12,883 nucleotides of DNA, taken from positions 1-12,883 of the forward strand of contig CAZJED010000041.1 of NCBI GenBank assembly GCA_964544965.1. Direction: 5' to 3'. Within the stretch, counting starts at the first letter, position 1, and each line of letters starts with the position of its first letter. Shown here one piece after another: positions 7,369 through 12,883 of this stretch. Origin of the DNA: UBA11869 sp964544965. Its GTDB lineage: Bacteria > Pseudomonadota > Gammaproteobacteria > Eutrophobiales > Eutrophobiaceae. The translations under genes were made by a program, and so were the position numbers. The notes below the pieces were generated by a model. That model saw nothing but the letters and a program-made list of their open reading frames with translations. It made no database searches and was not told the origin of the DNA.

Positions 7369-7884
7369 ATCAGTTTAGACAAGAAAACACGCCTTAATGA
7401 AAGCATAACATCACCGGAAGTTAGACTTATAGACGCTGAGGGAGAACAAGTGGGCGTGGTTTCAATAGCCGACGCACAGCAACTATCTGAAGATTCTGAA
7501 TTAGATTTAGTTGAAATAGTTCCTAACGCTGAACCACCTGTATGTCGTATTATGGATTACGGCAAGTATGCATTTGAACAAAGTAAAAAGAAACATGCTG
7601 CAAAAAAGAAACAAAAGCAGGTTCATGTTAAGGAAATTAAATTTAGACCAAGCACTGAAGAAAATGATTATCAGGTAAAACTACAGAATTTGATTAAATT
7701 TCTGACTAATGGAGATAAAGTTAAAGTAACACTTCGATTTCGTGGTAGGGAAATGGCTCATCAGGAGTATGGCAGCATGATGTTGGAAAGAATTCAGAAT
7801 GATCTCGATGAATATGGAGTTGTTGAACAGCTTCCAAAATTGGAAGGCAGACAAATGGTGATGGTGTATGCGCCTAAGAGGTAG
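7369..7884 (+). CDS. infC: Translation initiation factor IF-3, with ATC start codon
   Basis: IF3 binds the 30S subunit, keeps it apart from 50S and checks the start codon and initiator tRNA. Read from ATC at 7369 the protein has 171 residues (E. coli 180). The residues before the first ordinary start (GTG 7450, codon 28) contain the conserved N-terminal pattern RLNESI, EVRLID and EGEQ, so they belong to the protein. An in-frame TAA at 7363-7365, the thrS stop, limits the start to 7366 or later. NAEPPVCRIMDYGK (52-65) closes the N domain, a lysine-rich linker follows (about 68-87), and the C domain holds KEIKFRP, DYQVKL, RFRGREMAH (123-131) and EGRQMVMV. E. coli infC uses AUU, which lets IF3 repress its own synthesis by rejecting non-AUG starts; ATC should work likewise. 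Automatic callers may start this gene at 7450 and lose 27 residues. Confidence 0.95.
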   Translation: MSLDKKTRLNESITSPEVRLIDAEGEQVGVVSIADAQQLSEDSELDLVEIVPNAEPPVCRIMDYGKYAFEQSKKKHAAKKKQKQVHVKEIKFRPSTEENDYQVKLQNLIKFLTNGDKVKVTLRFRGREMAHQEYGSMMLERIQNDLDEYGVVEQLPKLEGRQMVMVYAPKR

Positions 7885-7917
7885 TATTTTAATTTTTTTA
7901 TGTGTGGAGTTTTATAA

Positions 7918-8115
7918 ATGCCAAAAATGAAAACAAATCGTGGTGCAGCGAAACGTTTTTCCCGAAGTGGTTCGGGAAAATTTAAACATCGCCAATCTCA
8001 TCGAAGTCATATACTAACTAAGAAAAGTGCTAAACGTAAACGTCATTTACGCACTACACTTGCAATTCATGATAACGACCAAAAGGCAATTGCCCGAATG
8101 GTTCCGTATTTATAA
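7918..8115 (+). CDS. rpmI: 50S ribosomal protein bL35
   Basis: This small, strongly basic protein of the large ribosomal subunit has 65 residues, the same length as in E. coli. It begins with MPKMKTNRGAAKRF and contains the family signature HILTKKSAKRKRHLR. GGAG (7906-7909) lies 8 nt before the ATG. It sits 33 nt after infC and 16 nt before rplT, in the conserved infC-rpmI-rplT order. In E. coli, bL20 represses translation of rpmI and rplT by binding the leader RNA. The T-rich 33-nt gap here shows no obvious hairpin, so I cannot say whether that control exists. Confidence 0.98.
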   Translation: MPKMKTNRGAAKRFSRSGSGKFKHRQSHRSHILTKKSAKRKRHLRTTLAIHDNDQKAIARMVPYL

Positions 8116-8131
8116 GTGAGGGTTTAAGGCA

Positions 8132-8491
8132 ATGCCTAGAGTAAAACGCGGAGTTACAGCTCATGCTAGACATAAAAAAATATTAGAACAAGCTAAAGGT
8201 TATAGCGGCAGACGAAAGAATGTTTTTCGCGTTGCAACTCAAGCGGTGACCAAAGCTGGTCAGTATGCATATCGAGATCGTAGGCAACGTAAAAGACAAT
8301 TTAGAGCGCTTTGGATTTCAAGAATAAATGCAGCAGCTCGTGAAAATGGGATTTCTTATAGTCGTTTTATTGATGGTTTAAATAAAGCGTCAATTGAAGT
8401 TGATCGAAAGATACTGGCGGACCTTGCTGTATTTAACAGGAAAGCATTTGATTTATTGGTAAAGCATGCAAAGTCCTGTCTCAGCAATTAA
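8132..8491 (+). CDS. rplT: 50S ribosomal protein bL20
   Basis: bL20 is needed early in 50S assembly and binds 23S rRNA through its basic N-terminal extension. The protein has 119 residues (E. coli 118). PRVKRGV (2-8), HKKILEQAKGYSGRR, AGQYAYRDRRQRKRQFRALWISRINAA and ISYSRFIDGLNKASIEVDRKILADLAV are the expected family blocks. The arginine and lysine content is high in the first 75 residues. GAGGG (8118-8122) lies 9 nt before the ATG; the AAGG closer in is too near to serve. In E. coli this protein is also a translational repressor of its own operon. A strong terminator follows 25 nt after the stop, so rplT ends the thrS transcription unit. Confidence 0.98.
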   Translation: MPRVKRGVTAHARHKKILEQAKGYSGRRKNVFRVATQAVTKAGQYAYRDRRQRKRQFRALWISRINAAARENGISYSRFIDGLNKASIEVDRKILADLAVFNRKAFDLLVKHAKSCLSN

Positions 8492-8516
8492 GCTGCTCTT
8501 CTAGATTGTAATTTTT

Positions 8517-8546
8517 AAAAAAAGCCTTTTAAAAGGCTTTTTTTTT
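8517..8546 (+). terminator. Intrinsic terminator after rplT
   Basis: Seven A residues plus GCC (8517-8526) pair with GGC plus a T run (8535-8544), around TTTTAAAA, which can itself close to a small loop. Nine T residues (8538-8546) follow the GC core. This is the clearest terminator in the window and separates thrS-infC-rpmI-rplT from pheST. The A tract on the other side makes it formally usable on both strands, but no minus-strand gene ends here. It may let some transcripts through to pheST. Confidence 0.88.
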
Positions 8547-8592
8547 GCACATAGAAATTTTATGGAAAAAGACTTTGTGATGGTTTTTATTG

Positions 8593-8598
8593 TATAAT
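8593..8598 (+). promoter_or_regulatory. Probable -10 box of the pheS-pheT-ihfA promoter
   Basis: An exact TATAAT lies between the rplT terminator and pheS, with TG directly before it, although without the usual single base between. I see no good -35 at 16-18 nt. Initiation near 8605 would give a leader of about 58 nt before the pheS GTG. Position after a terminator and before an operon is the main support. Confidence 0.45.
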
Positions 8599-8607
8599 TT
8601 ATTGAAA

Positions 8608-8655
8608 ATGATAATAAAAAATATACATCGTTTCCTTTCTCAATTTTTTAGGTAA
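8608..8655 (+). CDS. Possible 15-residue Phe-containing leader peptide before pheS
   Basis: A mini-ORF reads MIIKNIHRFLSQFFR and stops 7 nt before the pheS GTG. Three of its last seven residues are Phe. E. coli pheST is preceded by pheM, a 14-residue Phe-rich leader peptide that drives attenuation. Against the idea: there is no Shine-Dalgarno before the ATG, and no terminator hairpin lies between this ORF and pheS, so classical attenuation cannot operate. Its AGG codon doubles as the only Shine-Dalgarno-like sequence for pheS. It may be chance in AT-rich DNA. Confidence 0.2.
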   Translation: MIIKNIHRFLSQFFR

Positions 8656-8662
8656 ATAAAGA

Positions 8663-9643
8663 GTGGAAGAAATTAATAAACTAAAAGCTCAAGCATTATC
8701 AGAAATAAATTCCGCGTCTGACCTAAAACAATTGGACCAGATTAGAGTTAATTACCTTGGGAAGAAAGGCAGATTAACTGAGCAATTAAAGATGCTTGGT
8801 AAATTGCCGCCCGATGAAAGACCAAAAACTGGGCAGATCATAAATGATCTAAAAATTGAGATTCAAGACGCATTAGAATTAAGAACAAAAATTTTTGAAG
8901 ATGAAGAATTAAAAGAAAGTATTGAAAAAGGATATCTTGATACCACTTTACCAGGCAGAGGAATAAAGCGCGCTGGTTTACATCCAATTACATTAATAAC
9001 TCAACGGATTGAATCATTATTTCAGCAGATTGGCTTTGAAATTGTTGATGGCCCTGAAGTAGAGGACGAATATCATAATTTTGAAGCATTAAATATTCCC
9101 GAACATCACCCAGCACGCGCTATGCACGATACTTTTTATTTTGGAGATGGGCGTTTACTGAGGACTCATACATCATCTGTGCAGATAAGAATTATGGAAA
9201 ATGATAGCCCACCATTTCGTTTTATTGCGCCAGGTCGTGTATATCGATGCGATTCTGATATGACACATACCCCAATGTTTCATCAAGTAGAAGGGTTGAT
9301 AGTTGAGGAAGCTGTTACTTTTTCTGAATTAAAGGGGTTACTTATTAATTTTTTAGAAATATTTTTTGAAAAAGAATTAAAAACACGTTTTCGTCCATCT
9401 TATTTTCCATTTACTGAACCATCTGCAGAAGTTGATATTGAGGGAAAACATGGTTGGTTAGAAATATTAGGCTGCGGCATGGTCCATCCTAATGTTTTAA
9501 AAAATGTTGGTATTGACCCTGAGAAATATAATGGTCTTGCATTCGGAATGGGAGTTGAGCGTTTAGCCATGCTTTACTATGGTGTGGATGATTTAAGATT
9601 ATTTTTTGATAACGATATACAGTTTCTTGAGCAATTTCAGTAA
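8663..9643 (+). CDS. pheS: Phenylalanyl-tRNA synthetase alpha subunit
   Basis: PheS is the catalytic subunit of the alpha2-beta2 enzyme that charges tRNA-Phe. The protein has 326 residues against 327 in E. coli. An N-terminal coiled-coil tRNA-binding arm (about 1-85) is followed by the class II core: GLHPIT (105-110), DEYHNFEALNIPEHHPAR, HDTF (155-158), motif 2 with APGRVYR and MTHTPMFHQVEG (189-211), FRPSYFPFTEPSAEVD, and motif 3 with LAFGMGVERLAML (292-304). Ala293 corresponds to the E. coli Ala294 that lines the Phe pocket. The start is GTG: an in-frame TAA at 8657-8659 stands two codons upstream, and the N-terminus aligns with the family. The only Shine-Dalgarno-like element is AGG (8650-8652), 10 nt upstream, so initiation may be weak. 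pheT follows after 26 nt. Confidence 0.98.
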   Translation: MEEINKLKAQALSEINSASDLKQLDQIRVNYLGKKGRLTEQLKMLGKLPPDERPKTGQIINDLKIEIQDALELRTKIFEDEELKESIEKGYLDTTLPGRGIKRAGLHPITLITQRIESLFQQIGFEIVDGPEVEDEYHNFEALNIPEHHPARAMHDTFYFGDGRLLRTHTSSVQIRIMENDSPPFRFIAPGRVYRCDSDMTHTPMFHQVEGLIVEEAVTFSELKGLLINFLEIFFEKELKTRFRPSYFPFTEPSAEVDIEGKHGWLEILGCGMVHPNVLKNVGIDPEKYNGLAFGMGVERLAMLYYGVDDLRLFFDNDIQFLEQFQ

Positions 9644-9669
9644 CCATACAAATATGGAAAATATAACTA

Positions 9670-12039
9670 ATGAAATTTAGTGAAAAATGGCTAAGAGAAA
9701 TTGTTAATCCATCGATTAATACCGAGGACTTACTTAATCAATTAACAATGTCTGGATTAGAAGTTGAAGGCATGACAAAAACGTATGCCGATTTTGAAGG
9801 GTTATTTATAGCAGAAGTTAAGTCAGTAAAAAAACATCCAAATGCAGATAATTTGCATGTTTGTGATGTTGATTGTGGAGAAAAAGATTATTTAACAATT
9901 ATTTGTGGAGCGCCGAATGTTATACCGGGGATGCGAACTGTTTTAGCTAAAGTTGGCGCTCAATTACCGGATAAACCAAAATTAAAAAGCATTAAATTGA
10001 AGGGAATTGAATCATGCGGGATGCTTTGTTCTGCAAGTGAAATTGGTCTCGGCGATAATAGTGATGGAATTATTGATTTATCTACAGATGAACCAATTGG
10101 TAAATCTTTAAAAGATATTTTAGATATCGATAACAATATTATCGAAATATCACTTACCCCAAATCGTGGCGATTGTTTAAGTATTTATGGCGTTGCCAGA
10201 GAAGTTGCGGCAGCAAATAAGATCGATATTAAAGATTTCACTGTTAAAACCACTAAAGTAACGAGTAAAAATACTCGTACTGTTAAAATTTCAGCAAAAT
10301 CAGAGTGTCCTCGATATCTTTGTCGAATTATTGAAAATATAGACATTTCAGTTAAAAGCCCGTTATGGCTGACTGAAAAGCTTCGATGTTCAGGTGTACG
10401 TAGCGTTAATGTAGTGGTTGATGTTACTAATTACGTTATGCTTGAACTTGGTCAACCCCTGCATGCGTTTGATAATGATCGATTAAATGGAAATATCGAG
10501 GTTCGGTTTCCAACCAGTAATGAGAAATTAAAACTTCTGGATGAAACAGAAGTTAAAATTAATTCGGAGACTTTGTTAATAACTGACGAATCTGGCCCTT
10601 TAGCGATGGCAGGTTTAATGGGCGGATTTGATACGGCAGTTACGGATAAATCAGAAAATATTTTACTAGAAAGCGCATTTTTTAAACCTGAAATTATTTT
10701 AGGGCAAGCTCGTCAATATAGGCTAAATACTGACTCATCTCATCGTTTTGAAAGGGGTGTTGATCCTGAAATTCAGGGCGTCGCGATAGAACGTGCTACA
10801 CAGCTTATACTGGATATCTGCAGTGGTCAGGCGGGACCTATTGTTGAAAAAAAGAACGAAAAGACAATACCAGAAAATCATGAGATCTTACTCAGAAATT
10901 CCCAGATAAATCGTGTTCTTGGAATAGACTTAGATGAAAAATTTATAAATGAGACGTTTGTAAAGCTTGGTATGAACTGTGAGCGTAATGGAGATGATTG
11001 GACAATTACGCCGCCATCATATCGATTCGACATTAATATTGAAGCCGACCTTATAGAAGAATTAGCTAGAATTTATGGCTATGATTTGATACCCGTGAGT
11101 GTACCAAGCGCTGAATTAACGATTAAACCCAACAATCAGCAGACTGTAAACAAACTCCGGGAAATTCTGATTAACCGAGATTATCAGGAGATAATTACAT
11201 ATAGTTTTGTTGATCCAAATATACATCGCTTATTAAATAAAGATGAAGTTCCGCTATCGCTTATAAATCCAATTGCTCCTGAATTATCTGAGATGCGTAC
11301 CAGTCTTTTACCAGGATTAATTTTATCATTGCAACGAAATGTTAAACGACAGAGAGAAAGGGTTAGATTATTTGAGGTTGGGCTAGTTTTTAGTGGTAAT
11401 AAAACAGCAAAGCAGGATTGTCATATAGGAGGTATAATATATGGAAATAGCCATGAAAAACAATGGGATAAGAATATTTTGTCATCAGATTTCTATGATA
11501 TAAAATGTGACATAGAGGTATTGTTAGGCGGATTTATTGATGCTGACCGAATAAAACTAGCAGAAGGAGATAACGAAGCTTTACATCCGGGTCAGAGAAC
11601 GGATGTATACATAGATAAGATTAAAGTCGGTTACTTTGGACAATTGCACCCTGGTATTTGTTCTGGTTTGGAGTTTGTAAAAAATGTTTTTGTGTTTGAT
11701 TTTAATGTTGAGTTATTAAGCAAGAAGAAAGTAATAAAATACAAGAAAATTTCAAAATTTCCAACAATCAGGCGAGATATTTCGGTAGTAGTTGACGAGC
11801 AGATAAAATTTGAAGAAATCTCAGAATCAGTTCGAAATGATGCCCCAGATTTTCTAGTCAAGCTCGAGTTATTTGATCTATATCAAGGCAAAGGTATTGA
11901 AAAAGGGCAAAAAAGTATGGCTTTAGGGTTGACCTTTCAGTCCATACGTAGCACCCTAAAGGATGAAGAAATTGATAATAATATGCGTAAGGTGATCAAA
12001 GGCTTATCTGATCGTTTAAATGCAAAATTGAGGGAATAA
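9670..12039 (+). CDS. pheT: Phenylalanyl-tRNA synthetase beta subunit
   Basis: PheT is the large subunit that partners PheS, binds tRNA-Phe and removes mischarged tyrosine. Its 789 residues compare with 795 in E. coli. Domains in order are an N-terminal segment, an EMAP-like tRNA-binding domain (about 40-150, with HPNADNLHVCDVD and ICGAPNV), the B3/B4 editing domain (about 210-370), the B5 domain (about 400-475), the inactive class II core (about 480-680), and the C-terminal FDX-ACB anticodon-binding domain (about 695-789, FPTIRRDISVVVD). In the editing domain His265 (GQPLHAFD), Gly318, Glu334 (LLESAFF) and Thr354 look like the known editing-site residues. The preceding GGA (9657-9659) is a weak ribosome site, so coupling to pheS may matter. 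ihfA starts 6 nt after the stop. Confidence 0.98.
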   Translation: MKFSEKWLREIVNPSINTEDLLNQLTMSGLEVEGMTKTYADFEGLFIAEVKSVKKHPNADNLHVCDVDCGEKDYLTIICGAPNVIPGMRTVLAKVGAQLPDKPKLKSIKLKGIESCGMLCSASEIGLGDNSDGIIDLSTDEPIGKSLKDILDIDNNIIEISLTPNRGDCLSIYGVAREVAAANKIDIKDFTVKTTKVTSKNTRTVKISAKSECPRYLCRIIENIDISVKSPLWLTEKLRCSGVRSVNVVVDVTNYVMLELGQPLHAFDNDRLNGNIEVRFPTSNEKLKLLDETEVKINSETLLITDESGPLAMAGLMGGFDTAVTDKSENILLESAFFKPEIILGQARQYRLNTDSSHRFERGVDPEIQGVAIERATQLILDICSGQAGPIVEKKNEKTIPENHEILLRNSQINRVLGIDLDEKFINETFVKLGMNCERNGDDWTITPPSYRFDINIEADLIEELARIYGYDLIPVSVPSAELTIKPNNQQTVNKLREILINRDYQEIITYSFVDPNIHRLLNKDEVPLSLINPIAPELSEMRTSLLPGLILSLQRNVKRQRERVRLFEVGLVFSGNKTAKQDCHIGGIIYGNSHEKQWDKNILSSDFYDIKCDIEVLLGGFIDADRIKLAEGDNEALHPGQRTDVYIDKIKVGYFGQLHPGICSGLEFVKNVFVFDFNVELLSKKKVIKYKKISKFPTIRRDISVVVDEQIKFEEISESVRNDAPDFLVKLELFDLYQGKGIEKGQKSMALGLTFQSIRSTLKDEEIDNNMRKVIKGLSDRLNAKLRE

Positions 12040-12045
12040 TCAATA

Positions 12046-12351
12046 ATGGCGGCTTTGACTAAAGCAGATCTAGCAGAACGTTTACATGAAGAGCTTGGAC
12101 TGAATAAGCGTGAAGTTAAGGATATCGTGGAACTGTTTTTTGACGAAATCAGGATTGCATTAGAGTCAGGTAATCAAGTAAAAATATCTGGTTTTGGTAA
12201 TTTTGACTTAAGAGATAAAAATCAGAGACCAGGAAGAAATCCGAAAACAGGCGAGGAGATTCCAATCAGTGCGAGACGCGTCGTTACCTTTAGACCTGGC
12301 CAAAAACTAAAATTACGAGTAGAGAAATATGCTGGAAACATCGAACAATAG
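12046..12351 (+). CDS. ihfA: Integration host factor subunit alpha
   Basis: IHF-alpha pairs with IHF-beta (not in this window) to form a nucleoid protein that binds specific sites and bends DNA sharply in transcription, replication and recombination. The protein has 101 residues (E. coli 99). ALTKADLAERL opens the dimerisation helices, SGFGNFDLRDKNQRPGRNPKTGEEIP (48-73) is the beta-arm region with the intercalating proline at Pro66, and RRVVTFRPGQKLK (78-90) is the core signature. The NQRPGRNPKTGE form and its place after pheT identify the alpha subunit rather than HU or beta. GAGGG (12030-12034), inside the end of pheT, is 11 nt before the ATG. The last 23 nt overlap the MerR-family gene. 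I found no convincing IHF consensus site nearby that would indicate self-control. Confidence 0.98.
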   Translation: MAALTKADLAERLHEELGLNKREVKDIVELFFDEIRIALESGNQVKISGFGNFDLRDKNQRPGRNPKTGEEIPISARRVVTFRPGQKLKLRVEKYAGNIEQ

Positions 12352-12685
12352 CGAATTACCAACAATTCCTGGTAAACGTTATTTTACAATTGGAGAGGTA
12401 AGCGATCTTTGCGCGGTAAAACCACATGTTTTACGTTATTGGGAACAGGAGTTTACTCAGTTAAAGCCACTAAAACGTCGCGGTAATCGCCGATATTATC
12501 AACGTCAGGATGTAATGTTAATTAGGCAAATTAGAGGATTATTGTACGAGCAGGGTTTTACTATTGGTGGTGCAAGACAACGTTTGACTAGTGAAGATGC
12601 AAAGGAAGATTCAAATCAAAGCCAGCAAATCATAAAACAGTTAAGAATGGAACTTGACGAAATCTTAGATATACTGAGACGTTGA
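12329..12685 (+). CDS. Small MerR-family transcriptional regulator
   Basis: The protein is a probable DNA-binding regulator of 118 residues. The MerR winged helix spans about 17-85: YFTIGEVSDLCAVKPHVLRYWEQEF forms the helix-turn-helix and RRGNRRYY (50-57) the wing, followed by DVMLIRQIRGLLYEQGFTIGGARQRL. A short C-terminal helix (about 97-117) is likely the dimer coiled coil. No effector-binding domain and no metal-binding cysteine cluster is present; the single cysteine, Cys28, lies in the HTH. So the signal, if any, is unknown. Genes like this follow ihfA in Pseudomonas-like genomes, with the same MLE..ELP.IPGKRYFTIGEVS type of N-terminus, as I remember it. The ATG lies inside ihfA (23-nt overlap, different frame), so translation is probably coupled. 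Targets are not known to me. Confidence 0.93.
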   Translation: MLETSNNSELPTIPGKRYFTIGEVSDLCAVKPHVLRYWEQEFTQLKPLKRRGNRRYYQRQDVMLIRQIRGLLYEQGFTIGGARQRLTSEDAKEDSNQSQQIIKQLRMELDEILDILRR

Positions 12686-12710
12686 TTAAGAAACTCGTTC
12701 TTAATTTTTT
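12684..12710 (+). terminator. Probable terminator after the MerR-family gene
   Basis: TTAAGAA (12686-12692) pairs with TTCTTAA (12698-12704) around a 5-nt loop. The stem can be lengthened by one A-T and one G-U pair, and six T residues (12705-12710) follow. The stem starts at the stop codon of the regulator gene. It has only one G-C pair, so it may be weak, but position and T run fit the end of the pheS-pheT-ihfA-merR unit. Confidence 0.6.
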
Positions 12711-12752
12711 AGCAACTAATTAATTTTATCCTGTTTTTTCCCTTTATAAATT

Positions 12753-12780
12753 TTGGTAGAGATCATTATCTTTGTAATTT
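12753..12780 (+). promoter_or_regulatory. Tentative promoter for tRNA-Pro
   Basis: TTGGTA (12753-12758, 4/6) and TAATTT (12775-12780, 3/6) are 16 nt apart, and the -10 ends 20 nt before the tRNA. A TATAAA at 12745-12750 is an alternative -10 without a -35. A promoter is expected here because a terminator-like hairpin lies upstream, but the boxes are weak. Confidence 0.25.
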
Positions 12781-12800
12781 GTGTACTTTCATCAATTATT

Positions 12801-12877
<77 letters not shown>

Positions 12878-12883
12878 TATTAA

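Noticed and set aside
7450..7452. GTG as the start of infC
   Set aside because: It has no proper Shine-Dalgarno and would remove conserved N-terminal IF3 residues that are coded in the same frame back to 7369.
8562..8597. 11-codon ORF MEKDFVMVFIV between the rplT terminator and pheS
   Set aside because: There is no ribosome site, only two Phe codons occur, and its end coincides with the TATAAT box; it is likely chance.
11631..11861. Minus-strand open frame inside the C-terminal part of pheT
   Set aside because: It lies opposite the conserved FDX-ACB domain of pheT, its predicted product is low-complexity, and it matches no family I know.

Overview
The window is an AT-rich piece of what is most likely a gammaproteobacterial chromosome. 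Two things point there. First, the block tRNA-Val, thrS, infC, rpmI, rplT, pheS, pheT, ihfA, MerR-type gene, tRNA-Pro has the order I know from Pseudomonas-like genomes. Second, the proteins match their Escherichia coli and Pseudomonas counterparts in length and motifs. I cannot name a genus. Nearly everything here is core housekeeping; I see no insertion sequence, phage gene, CRISPR array or toxin-antitoxin pair.

Layout. Positions 1-1067 (minus strand) carry most of a class I aspartate-type aminotransferase with a TTG start, running off the left edge. It diverges across a 76-bp gap from uvrB (1144-3159). Two GDP-L-fucose genes follow on the plus strand: fcl (3189-4136) and gmd (4158-5201). 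Together they would turn GDP-mannose into GDP-L-fucose for surface glycans. They look like an accessory pair set between DNA repair and the translation cluster.

From 5268 the translation cluster begins: tRNA-Val(GAC), a 95-nt leader with two hairpins, thrS, infC (its start is ATC at 7369, not the GTG at 7450), rpmI and rplT. A strong intrinsic terminator (8517-8546) ends this unit. A new unit with an exact TATAAT at 8593-8598 then expresses pheS (GTG start), pheT, ihfA and a small MerR-family regulator that overlaps ihfA by 23 nt. A hairpin with a T run (12684-12710) follows, and tRNA-Pro(GGG) closes the window.

How the genes work together: threonyl- and phenylalanyl-tRNA synthetases, initiation factor IF3, ribosomal proteins bL35 and bL20 and two tRNAs all serve translation. 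IHF-alpha is a nucleoid protein carried along in the same conserved operon. No stretch above 300 bases lacks a gene; the longest gene-free gap is 8492-8662.

Points worth a second look are the near-universal U33 replaced by C in tRNA-Val, the non-canonical ATC start of infC, the hairpins before thrS that resemble the E. coli ThrS autoregulatory operator in layout, a possible Phe-containing mini-ORF before pheS, and the isolated fcl-gmd pair. I did not find a convincing undescribed system.
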